Assembly (NCBI GenBank): GCA_023053545.1
Contig: JAKZAN010000005.1
Span: 9,982,001-10,046,000, forward strand
DNA length: 64,000 nucleotides
Direction of reading: 5' to 3'
Source: Lepidurus packardi
Lineage: Eukaryota; Arthropoda; Branchiopoda; Notostraca; Triopsidae
Notes under the pieces: model-generated
What the model was told of the DNA's origin: nothing
The model's input: the letters and a program-made list of their open reading frames with translations, nothing else
Databases searched by the model: none
In this document: piece after piece, positions 1 through 12,500 of the stretch
Layout of the letters: each line of letters opens with the position of its first letter
Position numbering within the stretch: position 1 is the stretch's first letter
Made by a program: the position numbers and the translations under genes

Positions 1-28
1 GTCCTTTTGTCGAGTTGTATTTGTGTCT
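1..28. repeat. Truncated end of an inverted-repeat element (same family as 39539-39715 and 44281-44769)
   Basis: The window opens with GTCCTTTTGTCGAG followed by TTGTATTTGTGTC. This matches the reverse complement of the left ends of the two complete copies (TGTCGAGTCGTCCTTGTGTC) and their subterminal GTCCTTNTGTCGGG motif. The rest of the copy would lie left of the window. The match is short and by eye. Confidence 0.45.
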
Positions 29-3000
29 TCGTACCATTCAATCCATGGAAAAGTTAAGCTGAATGAATGCGAGCTACGAAGACTTCCTCACGCCTTCATA
101 GGCTAAGAACCCTATCTGTTTAGAGACGCGAACGGCTCACTGCAGTGCTGTGTATGCTAGCACTGGCTGTCTTGACCGTTAGAAATGACTACTGCTTGAG
201 AGACGCATTTTGGAATGAAGGTTTAGCTTAAGGTTATGTTAAGACTTGGTTATTCTCCCGGTTCTAAGGAACTGCGGTGTAAAAGCAAAATAATGGTATG
301 GTTTGCTGCGATTCCCTAGCCGCCTCCCATAACCTGACTGAAATCCGCTAGTCTGTGTACAGTATCCACAGTACTTAGTGACTGTACTGAATGGAAACTT
401 CTACCTTATCTCGACAAGCTATAAACCTGTTGAACAATCTATAATACTACGCCAACAGTTTTTCGCCCCCAAAAGGATTATACATAAAAGTTGAAATGTT
501 TACATAAAGCCTATCTGTTTATTTGAGAACAAGTCTTGTGGCTAATCCCAAGCCACACATTAGCATCCCTTATAACTTTGGATCTCCTAAATAAGACTTG
601 ACAGACTAAAGGCAGCAACGTATACAGTATGGTGAACTCGTTTCAATCTTTAATTCCCCGAGCTTACAAAATAATCGGCTTGGTGAATAGCCAAACAAGT
701 TGGGGCCAGACAAACTATTAGCACAGAAATGAGAACGACAAGCAAGTCCCCAAAGCTTCTTACATGTAGCTGCGTGCTCCACATAATGCAATCACTATCT
801 AGGCTCAAAGATTAAGCCTTTGCAATGTAAATAAATGGAGGAACCCACCAAAAGCGAAAAAAAAAAATCGTAGAAGAAGCCATAGCATCAGACATCGCAT
901 CGCAACGTTTCATATTACATCCTGAAAAACCGAGTTCCATAAATTTTACATGGCCTAAGCAGGGACTAATCCATATGTAGCTTCTCCCCCCACGACCCCC
1001 CTTTTTCCCTGTCTGACTGTCTTGTCTTTCTCTCACAAACGACCAAAAGTTTCAGAGCGTTTCAAATGACGTTACATGTTTTGCTCTCCACAAAAAGCTT
1101 TCAACAAGAATTCAAAGTCCCCTTTCGCCCTCGGGGGGGTTAAATCCTATAAAAACCTCTATGCCATACCGACACAAATGGACGGACGACAAGAAAGCCA
1201 TGTGACATGTCCCTTTTACTTTCCATCTAAAATGCTCCCAGCACTGAATAATAGAAATCACAAGGTTTGTTTTTTTAAGAAAAAAGGAACGTCTTGGTCC
1301 TTCAACAGCCTCTTTTCGTCCCATTCACTCTTGACCGCTAGCTAACTTGGTAATTTCCCGTATATTAAAGGTAAAAGCCAATTTCCCCCTCGCTGTCCCC
1401 CCCTTCCAACGAACTAGTACTTTTCTCCCGTCTGGAGGCACTACAATCGTATCCCACGAACATTTCTGCTTGGCTGAACCAACATAAAGAGAATTCTTGA
1501 CAAAGATTCCTTGAAGAATTCCTTGAATAAAGCATATGGAAATATTCCTTTTTTATGCAGCTATAAATAAATGCATCAAAGAGCTACAGATAACTAACAA
1601 GAGCTATTCAATGACAAATTGAATTAAAGGGGGAGTAAGGTTTCAAATGGGAAAAAAATATAACAAAAAGACATACAGAAGGAAGTGTTCCGGCTGAAGA
1701 ACCCCTATGTCAATCATGCATATTAACCGAGTAATTAATTATTTAGTGGGATAAGCTCCGTTAATTTCCGCCAAATTTGAGATTTTCCTTTCTTATAACA
1801 TTGGGTGACAGTTAGCCGCTGGCCGGATAACTGACTTTTGCACCGTGACTTGCTGGCTCTGCTATTCGCCATGCAGCATGCGTTGCCTCATAGTCGGAAC
1901 CGCCTTGTGCGGTTTTCTCAAATAGTTTGTGTTTGTGTTTTCTCAAATAGTTTGTGTTTTCTCAAATAGTTCATTCCTGGGTGACCCTATTATTACAAAG
2001 ATATGCCTATCCAAAAGGCAGCGATAGATTCGTCATATAAGGGTATACAGCACTCAACTTGCAGGAGGGAGGGTTCCCGGCTCTCCATAATCGTTAATAC
2101 CTCCGTTAATATTCAGAATGGGACATTGGAACTTTCATGCCTACTGCATTACATTAGGCTAGTTTTCTATCGTTAATGACTAAAGGGTCCAAACCGGGAC
2201 TTTAATGTTAGTGCTAGTCAAAAGAGGGCGGTGGCAAATGTTACAGAGTATTACTATTACCCTAAAGTGACTTGGTCTACTATCAGCATAAATATTTACA
2301 AATCCCCGCCCACCCCACCCCCCACCTTGCACTGTACGAGAGAGCCGCATGTCCACCATGCAGGTACCCCACGGGTTTTTTGGAATGCCTCTGCTTCCTC
2401 TCTGCTATTCACTCCCGTCCCGTCCTTTTAATTGAAAACGCTCAATAAGAACGCCCTAGCGCAGCGTCCGTGCACGTTGCTTTGATTTATTTCTAAAATG
2501 AGCCTCTGAGAAAGGAGACCCAGGATGAAATAATAGGAACAGCCCAGCAAGAAATGAAAACATCCCTATTGTACCCTCTACTCCCAAACCTAAGACTCAG
2601 AAATGGACTCTCCCCGAGCTGGTAGGGTTTAAACTAGAAAAACACAACTAAAAACCTTCTCGCAATCCAAAGCTAAACTCACAACCCAGGTCCAGAGTGT
2701 ACCCCCTATCCCCAAACCCCGCAAAGGATTCATCTCCCAAACTCATGCTAGATTAGACGTTAGCTGGATTCGGGAGTTTTGTCTCCATTTTCAAGACCTA
2801 ACTAGACAGCGAGAGAGATTCAAAAAGCGTTGGCGTTCGATCGCACTATAGAAATCCTCAAAGTCTCCGAGAGCGAAAGAACAATACACATAAATCCCCC
2901 CAAGATTTCGTAGAAAAAATAGAGAATATATATGGAATCGTACGAAAAGAAAATCTGCTCTTTGGACGTTGACGGGCTTTTTTAAGCTATTTTTTTTATT

Positions 3001-4516
3001 CTTCTTTTTTTTATTTTGCGTTCAGGGGGTCAAGAAAGGCTGCTAGCGTCTATAGTATGAAAACTGCCAATGCCTGGTGTTGCCGTCGCAGTGATGAAAT
3101 GGACTGCTAAGCTGGCTTTGATCTTCTGATCCCGCTGGAGAGAATCGGGAATCGCGGGAGAGAAAAACGAAAGACCTCGCCTCCCCCACCCTCTTTTACC
3201 AAGCCGCTTTTTTTTCTACTATTTCTTTGCTTTGCATTTCTTTCTTCCCAAGACAGCATGCAAGCTGCCGTGCTGCATCTTTTAACCAAAACCTTAGCTT
3301 TCCAAGTTAACTGAAGCGATCGAATACTTGGATTCTTTGAGACGGGAAAAAGATAAGCTGGGAGGGCTTTGCGATTTTTTTTTTCGTTTTTTTTTTTTGT
3401 CTGTTCGTTTTCTCCCATAGCCTTTGTATGGGTGGTTTTTTCTCTCGTCGCCCGGGGCCATATACGGTCCCGACTGATGGTCCATAAACATATCAACAGG
3501 GTCTAGTAATACCGAACATACCAAGTAGGCCCAAGTAGTGGAGTTTACGGGAGGCCGAAATCCCAACGAAGAAGTTGTCTAAGCAAGCGACACCAGTAAG
3601 TAGGCAGAGCACATAACGATAGATGCAATAAAGGGTGGAAAAGTCACGCAGGGAATCGACTAGAGTCAGGCCGGACTTGTCACGTTACTCCGGCTTACCT
3701 CGAACTTGCCCAGCAACAGAACGTGAAAGGACGGAGTGAAAGGAATGGCTTTAGCCGGGTTTCCTAGTCTAGGTCCGGCATGCCTAATAGCCTTGGCAGC
3801 ACATTCCCTCAGACGAGATAGGCTTGCAATCATTTATTCATTTCTTAATGTTCGTGATGGTGGATAAGTAATCTTACAAAAGGTCTCTAACGTCAACAGC
3901 AGAAAAAAAATATTATTATTTAAAAATTTAATCTTCAGTTTTGTGAGGGAAGTTTTGTTTTGTATAGCTTTTAACTTAGTTTTTACTTTTTTTACTTTTA
4001 GTTTTCAATCGTGATTTCCTTAGTTTTCAATCGCGAGTTAGGCTGAAGTAACGCAACGAGTCCGGCCTGAAAAAACGGTTTTCTGTGATGCCCTTTTCTG
4101 GCCCTTTAGAACTACTCTCCCCTCTCCTCAAAATAAACCGTCGAATGAAGTAAAGACCAAGCCCGCGTAACGCTACGAGCGCGCTCCCCCTGCCAAACAC
4201 GCCATTCCTTCGCTATCTCTTATTTTTCATTATTGAGCCAGTGCGCCCCCAAGACAGGCCGGAGTAACGCTACTAGTCTGCGCCTGCGTTTATGTGAAAA
4301 CGTCCCTAGCTTATGTTTGAAATACTTCTCTTCGTTTTATTTCTTTTTAATGAATTGCGAGTTTTGTTTGAGAACTTGGTGCCTCTAGGCTACTCTAGAC
4401 TACACTTTTAAGTTGGTCCAAGTGAACTGCCTCTTTATCCGAATCGCGGCTTGAACACTCGCGATTCCATCGATTTTCTCTCATTATAACGAAATGAATT
4501 TAGATGCAAGACTTAC
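29..4516. other. Intronic DNA of the LAR-like gene, no exon recognised
   Basis: This follows the donor of the last visible LAR-like exon on the minus strand. I looked for the next exon, expected to begin the second immunoglobulin domain in phase 1, and found none. The stretch holds one copy of a dispersed repeat (1640-1803), a short direct repeat of CTCAAATAGTTTGTG around 1918-1965, homopolymer runs, and a small cluster of GTAACGCTAC-type motifs at 3660-4290. Open frames here are short and unlike known proteins. Confidence 0.6.
1640..1803. repeat. Dispersed repeat, copy 1 (partner at 18505-18675)
   Basis: The shared core is TATTAACCGAGTAATTAATT at 1721-1740 and again near 18592. It is flanked on one side by GGAAGTGTTC and on the other by AAGCTCCG, a TTTTCCT block and CTTATAACATTG, all in the same order in both copies. 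The copies are diverged by substitutions and small indels. No coding potential, inverted ends or target duplication are evident. It may be part of an old transposable element of unknown class. Confidence 0.6.
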
Positions 4517-4682
4517 GTGCATAGATGGTAAGTGTGCCTTGTGCGGTGACTGCATCTCCGACGCCATTCTCGGCCACGCATTCATAGCGCCCCTCGTCCT
4601 TATTGACCTTCGCCGGCTCAATTCGCAACACTGACATAGACGGGAACTGCAGAATCATGTACCGACTCTGGGATGGCGAGAT
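4517..4682 (-). CDS. Lar: LAR-type receptor tyrosine phosphatase, exon 3 (second half of Ig domain 1)
   Basis: A 166 bp exon in phase 0, ending after the first base of a codon. The acceptor is a TTTTTTTTAG tract and the donor is C|GTAAGT. It encodes about residues 79-133: the end of the first immunoglobulin domain with the ILRIEPA-like strand (here VLRIEPAKV), the Y-x-C motif with the second disulfide cysteine (about C113), and the family-typical CVAENGVGDAV followed by GTLTIYA. This matches the LAR/PTPRD/PTPRS/PTPRF subgroup. In that family, Ig domain 1 binds heparan and chondroitin sulfate proteoglycans outside the cell and acts in axon guidance and synapse formation. The gene continues beyond the left edge; further Ig domains, fibronectin repeats and phosphatase domains are not in view. 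Another neuronal Ig protein is possible but less likely given the motif match. Confidence 0.88.
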
Positions 4683-4862
4683 CTAAAAAAAAGTCAGGCA
4701 ACATAAAATACTCTCCCAAAACTTAATATAATTTAATTCACACAAAAAATCATGCAAAAAACTCAAGAAACAAGGAAGTGAGTACTTATTTTCTCGTCTT
4801 CAGAAAAGGGCAAGGTGAGAAAAAAATAAAAAAAAATGCAATAAATCAACTAGGTGTCTTAC
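4683..4862 (-). other. Short LAR-like intron between the two halves of Ig domain 1
   Basis: A 180 bp phase-0 intron with donor AAG|GTAAGA and an acceptor preceded by eight T residues. Nothing else is visible in it. Confidence 0.8.
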
Positions 4863-4987
4863 CTTCTTGCCATTTCGGCGCCAAGAAAGATGAGGTGCAG
4901 GTTCCCCACGAGCCCGGCAATAAAAAGCCGCCGTTCCGCCAGATCGCACCGCCAAATCCTTTGGTCGCTCTAAGATCTCCGGTGGAT
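4863..4987 (-). CDS. Lar: LAR-type receptor tyrosine phosphatase, exon 2 (first half of Ig domain 1)
   Basis: A 125 bp exon entered in phase 1 and left in phase 0. It is bounded by a GGGCAG acceptor and an AAG|GTAAGA donor. Joined to the signal-peptide exon it encodes D-PPEILERPKDLAVRSGG, then AAFYCRARGEPAPHLSW, then RRNGKK. The PPEI start, the first disulfide cysteine (about C60) and core tryptophan (about W72) match the start of LAR-family Ig domain 1. The basic R-R-N-G-K-K loop corresponds to the lysine-rich glycosaminoglycan-binding loop known in vertebrate PTPsigma and fly Lar; that role here is inferred. An upstream in-frame ATG lies within the intron and is not the real start. Confidence 0.88.
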
Positions 4988-7900
4988 CTGCCCAAGAAAC
5001 AATCAAGCAACAGAAGAAAAAAGTCAGTAAAGAATGTCACTACCCAACATTCCCCACGAAGCCCTTGAACCGTCCTCATAATCACCACATAACTATTCAC
5101 ATACATAACTTGGATTTCCTTAATAAACCAATCTTCAACCAAATTATTAAAGACAAATAAATTAAAAAATTGTTGAACTCCGCCTCAAGACAATCCTACA
5201 ATCCTAGAAATTAAATTCAACATCAAATTAGAAACCCGGCATTATTTGTTCGTTCGTGACCATTCCGTCCCATTAGACACGCAGCAACTAGTGGTCAAAA
5301 AAAAAAAAAAAAAAAAAAAATAAAAAAAATCTCACGCTCGGTAAAGGGCAGAACTACCCTTGAGTCACTTCCCAAACCTATTTTTTCGCCGTTCCGTTCA
5401 GTACACCCAAGTCCATTTCAGTGGGGGTAGCGTTCATAAATCAAGTGAATCATCAACAACCTTTTGGGTTTGCTTGCTTGCTTGCTTTTTCGGCCTCTAA
5501 CACTGTCACATATTCTTTGCTCCTTTTCCCTTCCCATCCTGTCGACATCCTACGCTACGGGCACTGCAGCCAAAAGTCTGACACAATCGAGTGTGGCCCC
5601 AACAATAGCAGTATAGCAGACAAAGGTAATAAATTAGGTTCCTACCGTAAAAAGCTGTTCCTACAACCTGTCCGCGGGTGTTTTGCCGCGTCTCCTGCGC
5701 GGACTATAGTCACCAGCGGAAGACAAATGGTGGCTGCCGGAGGGACCTCCTGGCCTACCACCGATAAATTCTTCCAGGTTCTTACCCAGCGGGCTAAAGG
5801 GCGAAAACCTTTAGCCAACGGCTACATCCCCTACCCCTCCAAGCGACAAGAGGGGCGGGGAGTAGACCGAGAACAACTTTAAGTGCACACGGTAAAGCAA
5901 ACACTATTATTGTAGGTCCGGTCAGTTTGCTGTCATTTCGACTCGGCAATCAAAAAGGGAAAAAAAGTACCGGGCTATCGCTCCAAACGCTTTTCCTTGT
6001 TCGGGTCCACAGATTGATGGCTCCCATAGCTTTCAATTTTTCAAAAAGTTACTTAGTCTGAATCCTCAATCTTCAATCCTCAACTGTCAACACCCTATCC
6101 TTGTCCTGCTAATTGTTTCATATGGGAAGCGAGCCGGCTGGTTTATACTCCTGTTATGGTTTGTTTTCTTGTATTTATTTTTTCTTCATTTTTCTTTATT
6201 TTCTTAATATGTAGCGTGAATTATATTTAGCAGCTCGGGAAGTGTATTAAAAATAGAGAAGAGATCGTATTCTATAGCATTCAACACACGGAAACATACA
6301 ATACTCCGTGACGGATATTGATTGTCATGTTCCCGAAGATCCTTGAATGATCCATGATTCATGGAAGGCTGCTTCGGCAATCTATATAGCATCTCTCTTC
6401 CCTTTTTTAGAATTATTTTGTTTAGGTTTTAAAACGTATCCAAAAGTGAAAAAAAAAATTGCACAGAAGCAAGAATCCTTAACATGCTTTTTTTTTTAAA
6501 AGTCGCTTACACAATTATTTGCTAAATTTTTTTACACGCTTCGTTTTAAGGCGCTTTTACGCTCGGATAAATAAGAATCCCAAGAAAACGGCGCTCTATT
6601 CTGCTAGTCATCTTTTGTATCGAGATGAGCTGGAGGAAGCAGCCAGGGAAGATTCATAATCCAATCCACTGCCTCTTCATTGAATCATCTCTAGTGGAGA
6701 TGCCAACTCTTCTTTTTTTTCCAGCTCTCCCTCCTTTCTCCGCTTCCCCGGCCGGTTGTATCAGCGCACTTCTTCCAAATCCGAAAGAAATGTACCGAAA
6801 ATAGGGAACTCAAAAGAAGCTGCAGAACTGTCTATACGGTATCTAGAAGCAGAAAAACAGCAAGCAAGCCAACGTTCCCAAACAAGGTATTTCCAATTTC
6901 GCTCACGTTTTTCTGATCACATTAGGTGCGCTACTAGTCCCTTCCTTGGCCGGTGGTGTACGGGCCTGGGAATTACTGCAATACATTCCCAATCTATGTC
7001 ATTTACAACCCTCCCAACAACCAGCATCTGTACATTACCTCCCAAACATTCATACATGTATAATATGATCAAATATAAGATATGAAATACAGACACATAG
7101 AGCTTCAGTATGGCGACAAAAAATACACGAAAAATCCTCCTCGACTTTCTTCTATTTTCCCATTTCTTTTGGGCGACTGGGCCTTTTTTGATCTTGCAGA
7201 GCTCAACAAATTAATAACATGTCTTGTTACATAACACGATCCAGCACGCTATAGTCTTTTCTCGTTTCCCCCCAAAACGGGGCTCCAAAATAATAAGCCG
7301 AGATCTATCTTGCTCGCTGGGTTTTTTCTTACTTACGTGTCAAATACTTGATGAAATCGATGAACGTGGTATTAGAGCCTGGGAACGGCGGAATACACAA
7401 GTCATAGTGTGGACGGGACCCAAGGGAGAACACACAGGAGAGGAGGAAAAGCAATTTCAAATGAGCTTTCCTTTCGTTTCGTGTTGATTTTCTTTTTTTA
7501 AGCCTTTCGGGGGGTCAAAGAGCTCCTACACGATGCCCTTGCAACCCCCCTCAAAATAACACAATACTCCGCTAACGAAGGAGAGGAGAGAGTTATGGAT
7601 CTGCAGATGATTTCGGATTCATCTAACTCGTTTAATTTTCTTTTTTTACTTCAGGATTATATTGTGCCAACAATTGAGTTTTGGAGTATGGGACTCAACG
7701 GTCTAAACTCGTGATCTACTTGCGATTCTTGACGCTTTTTACTCGATTTCTTGAAACTTAGCCAACGAAATGAATGACTTTTAGGACTTTAATAGCAGAA
7801 TTGGATGAAAACCAGTTCAACTTTTGAAAATCGGTCATTCACGCCTTGAGCCCTTCACAAGGTTCTTTACGGACTTTTGTTTTGGCTGAAAAGGGGACAA

Positions 7901-8530
7901 AAGTAAGTTTCTATCCTGGCACTTCGAAAAGAAGGAAACTAGGGAATTTTTTTACTTGGGTGTGCTCCTACACAATCATCTTTTTCGCACAGAATAGGAT
8001 TCCTTAATTGAACCTCATTTCATGTTTAGCTGCCGCCTCAACTTTCCTCTTAGTTGACTTAAGCCCAAGAAACCCAAGAAAATTTTCAACTTGGCTTTTC
8101 CTAAGAAATGTGTACCAAGAGAACTAGGCCATTAGACGTCTTTTCCGGAGGAAAGACTTTAATGCTAAAAGAATAAGAGACGAGACAAAAGTTTCAGTTC
8201 CAAGTCGTAGTGTCGGTATCATCATCATATACTTTGTAAAAGGAGCCCAAAAACAAAAGAAAAACTTTTATATTTAGCTAAAGCATCACTTTCTGTGTTT
8301 CTTTTTCTCTTGTTCATACGGAACAAAACTATAACAAAATTATTGCCATTTTTTTTTTGGCTCTCAACCCCCCATATCCAGCTGCCGTGTAACATTGACA
8401 CTCACGGGCGTTATATTACATGGCAAACGTCTTCTACGAACCTATACGTCCAGGCAAATTCCCAACATTCGTCCTAGTGAGACATTCGACCGTTACTAAG
8501 ATACATAAAAGACGGTTCTAGATCAATCTC

Positions 8531-8576
8531 CATGCTGTCAGATTACCATGCTTTACCATGGTAATCTGACAGCATG
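8531..8576. repeat. Perfect 20-bp inverted repeat with 6-nt loop
   Basis: CATGCTGTCAGATTACCATG at 8531-8550 is followed by the loop CTTTAC and then the exact reverse complement at 8557-8576. There are no mismatches in the stem. It sits inside the LAR-like intron, about 230 bp before the tandem duplication at 8804. The arms themselves contain CATG at both ends. Confidence 0.95.
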
Positions 8577-8803
8577 CCTTAATATGGCCCATCCTATCCC
8601 TAGTATTATAAAACCAAGTTACAATCGTCGTGTTTGGTCCAATTTTCAAGTTTTAATTCCTCCGTCGCTTTACAATACTCACAAGGTTGCAACAGGGCGT
8701 TTTGTGAATGATATTTGTCTCGTTATTCCGGGTTTAACTATAAAATTACAGTAGTAAAAGTATCATACAATAAGACATTTGAAGACGTGTTGGAATCTTA
8801 TAG

Positions 8804-9182
8804 GTTACATCATTCTACGAATGAACAACCCAACTTGGTTCCAAATGTCTCTGAAGAGCCGTTCACGAGTTATTGGAGTTGTGACGTCACAGAGGTGTTA
8901 GGGGTTGCCTTACGACGCTTGTTATCACGGTTTCTCTTCATTTCCATGCTTTACATAGCAAACAAAGCTGTCGGGTACCAAGGATACCCGAGATGATACA
9001 TCCGTGACGTCAGCAATCCACGTGATCCTATTTCTTTCTTTAATAGCTTCATTCCTCCTTCGCACATGATGAAAAGAAACTTATAACTAGATTAAAGACT
9101 AATTTTTCTGGCAACAGGCTCATGCCTATACGCCAATATAAAAAAGATCACTTTTGAGGCGAAATTTGTTCTTTGGTGTTTT
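8804..9182. repeat. Tandem direct duplication, unit 1 (about 379 bp)
   Basis: This unit is repeated immediately at 9183 with roughly 95 percent identity by eye. Each unit contains two full TGACGTCA palindromes (8882-8889 and 9005-9012 here) and a CACGTG E-box (9019-9024). It also carries a near-palindrome around GGATACCCGA. Open frames across it are not recognisable proteins and are not conserved in length between units. Confidence 0.92.
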
Positions 9183-9565
9183 GTTACATCATTCTACGAA
9201 TGAACAGCCCAACTTGGTTCCATATGTCTCTGAACAGCCGTTCACGAGTTATTGGAGTTGTGACGTCACAGAGGTGTTAGGAGGTTGCCTTACGACGCTT
9301 GTTATCATGGTTTCTCTTTATTTCCATGCTTTACATAGTAAACAAAGCTGTCGGGTATCAAGGATACCCGAGATGATACATCCGTGACGTCAGCAATCCA
9401 CGTGATCCTATTTCTTTCTTTAATAGCTTCATTCCTCCTTCGCACATGATGAAACGAAACTTATAACTAGATTAAAGATTAATTTTTCTGGCAACAAGCT
9501 CATGCCTATACGCCAATATAAAAAAAAAATCACTTTTGAGGCGAAATTTGTTCTTTGGTGGTTTG
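9183..9565. repeat. Tandem direct duplication, unit 2
   Basis: The second unit has the same order of landmarks: TGACGTCA at 9261-9268 and 9385-9392, and CACGTG at 9399-9404. The repeated TTTCTGGCAACA block near its right end occurs again around 9625, suggesting some continuing similarity beyond the unit. In this unit TCGGGTAT and ATACCCGA form a perfect 8-bp hairpin, whereas unit 1 has one mismatch. Confidence 0.92.
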
Positions 9566-12500
9566 TTACAAGTTTATGGCAACAACGAAATAACACTGGA
9601 GATCCATGGGTAGCATACCAGACTTTTCTGGCAACACAGCGTTCACTGTTGTTCCGGAAATTCAAATCCTCGGCATTTCAGAAATGAGCGACTCAATTAC
9701 AAATTGTTGGGTCGATAAGTGACGGTTGGGATTATTATACCAAGGAAACTTTTCGACTGATACCCCATGTTGACTAGGGTTTTCTCTCTGTCTCACTCTT
9801 GACACAGTCTCTCTGTGCTGGTCAAATTAAATTTCACTTCCCCACTACTCCTTCTCACTTGACATTTTAACTCGCTTCGAATTTCTACTTCATCTCCCGT
9901 TAAAAAGAGAAAAACGCCCAGGAAAAGTCTTAAAGCGGGGAGATATAGACCCCGAGTCCCTTCAATAGGACTCTGGAGCTTTGGCTTTGCACGTATATCG
10001 AACTCAATTCATTCATTCCAAAGAGCACCAGCAGCAGACGACCTCTAAGGCACCTCGCGCACTTCCCTTAAATTGCCTTTGGATGCTCTAATTACCCTGC
10101 CTTTCGCCTTTCTATGACTACACACTTGCTTCCCTGACGAAGATTAAGGATCACACAAACGCAGCCTAGTTCTTTCTTTTTTTCTTCTCCGGTTAAATTA
10201 GTGTACTGCCAAATTACTCTTTAATAGAAATACCTTCTTAGACTCGTAAAAAGACAATAATGCGTTTATGACGGCAAACTATTTAGGATCCTAGAAGAGA
10301 TACTTTGAAACCTAAAGTTGAGGTGCGCCCCCTAAAAGAGACAATACGTCAACCGGATACTCTCTGGGTGACGAAGTAATCAAAATTACTGCCAAGTTCT
10401 TGGGAGTTGTCCTTCCTTGGGAGTTTCTCATAATTACAAGGATTTATGATCATTATGCCTCAGGAATGCTATTTAAAACGTCTTCCTGTTCTTCGTTTTC
10501 GGAAACAATGCATCCGGAAATACCTAACTTTGCCCCCAGTTATACCATATTATGTAGCTCTTTATACTGTAAGAATCTTCCAATTGGTTAAGCTATTGTG
10601 CCTGAAACCGGATACTTGCCCATAATGACTTTCTTGAAATTCGATCCCCTCGCAGTTTTAGATCAAGCAGAATGATACCTCGGAATGGGGCTTGGTAAAG
10701 CTCACTTCAGCCAGCTCAAAGAAGGCTGAACGATGCTTTTTGTAAACAAGACAAACGACACTTCAACAACAGTTTGTTTCAACAGTTTGAATAACGCTCT
10801 CCTTGTGTATTTATTCGTTTCGAAAAACGCTCTTATTCTTCTTGGATTTAGTGGGTATTTGTAACGAAATATACCAACGGAAAAGGACACGAGCCACGAG
10901 GCCATGAACGCCGGACTGGGATACTAAATATCCAAGGAGATGACAACGGAGCGCGTTGAGACATATGTTATATCCTCCCCCTGAGAGTCATCTAGCGATC
11001 GGGATGAAAAAACGACACCGGGAGCTAAGGAGGCGCTTGTGAATCAAAAAAGAGGCCAGGCCAGATGAGAAAACTCGGTGAAAACTGACGCTAGCGAGGC
11101 TTCAAACTACCCCATCTTTTAATTCATTGAAGTATGTAACTCAGCTTCCTTTTTCCCCCTTCTTTTTGTTCCCCGGCTCTCCTTACGAGCTTCCTGGTAC
11201 CGACACCTTGACTTCTTTGGTGGCTAAAGAGCTCTCCCGAGCCTCATTCGAGCGTTCTTAGGAAAACACACACACAAAAACCAACACGAGAGGAAGGAAG
11301 GTGGCTGAAGAGCCATGAAATTCTAAACAACCTCGGCTCTTCTTTTACTTTCAATTCGCTTCACACCCCTCTAATACTAACCCTAAAACCTCCCAAATTC
11401 ACTGCATGTTACACAGGGTAAAGGGTAGTAGTACTTCGAGCATTCCCAGACTGCACCGGATTCTCCCAAGCGCTCCCCGGAAATCTTGGAGAAATTTAAC
11501 GAGCGTGACGTAAAGGACCCCGAAAGCTTAGAGGATACATCTTCTTGCAGTAATTTCACATTACACCAAGGACGCAGCAATGCCAGGGACCCCTTTCCTT
11601 GGCCAGGGGGTATAGGTGACAGCTCTACTGCCACCCCATTATACAACCAGAAGGCGGGTTTCATCTTAAAGTGACCCGAGTATTACTCCGTAATACAAGT
11701 TATGGCTGCCGGCACTATCTTGAACCCAATTTTCTTAATTACCACCCATCCATCACCATCTATTATGCCACATATGGCTCGCAGTCATCTCCCACGCCCA
11801 ACTAACAGACACGAGGCCCTCTTTTCTACAGAAATGCCGGAGTCAGAAGCTCAGCTTGGTTACACGAGTCGAGCTTCGGGCAACTTGTAAAGCAAACAGA
11901 TCGTCACCTAAAACTTGCGCTCCCCTCCACCTCTTTCTTCCAACTCCTCCTCCTCCTCCTACGCCCCCAACCAGCTTCAAGTCCACAAGGGAATTGCTAC
12001 CGCGAGCCAAAGCAAATTCACCGTCCTGTCACTTGCCGCGATGTCTTCATTACGCTTGGCATACTTCGAATGCGAACTGACACCTTGGGAGATGGTATAG
12101 AACTGTCTGCTCTGGTAGGTTTGCGTCCCCAACATATCAGCTCCAGTCTCTTACATGACTGCAGTAATATTGTCGCTTTTTATACCCTTCTGCTGGTAAT
12201 CCTTGTGCTTCTGTACCTCTACAAACCCAGGAGGGAGGGGGGAAAGGTCGTGTGGGTTGTGTGGGTAAAGGGCACACGAGGATATCTAAGCAAAGCCCAT
12301 ATTTCTGCAGTCATATATAGTATAGCTCATGCTTTACGTCCCTTAACACCTTAATACGACGTGACGGTCTATCTTGGCGTGTACTGTTGCAAGCAATATC
12401 CGCCAGCCATGCCAGGGATCCTTAAGCCAAAAAAAAAAAGGAAAAAAAAGGCTAAAGAAAAAAACCTCTCGACAAACAAAAACAAAGACAAAGACGAACC

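Noticed and set aside
3107-3566. Minus-strand open frames of 90 and 129 codons downstream of the LAR-like exons
   Set aside because: Checked as possible next LAR exons; no Ig features, and the frames owe their length to poly-T/poly-A tracts.
4800-5006. 68-codon open frame starting MIVSWADPPEILERP
   Set aside because: The ATG and first residues lie in the intron before the GGGCAG acceptor, and the last residues lie past the donor; the coding exon is 4863-4987 only.
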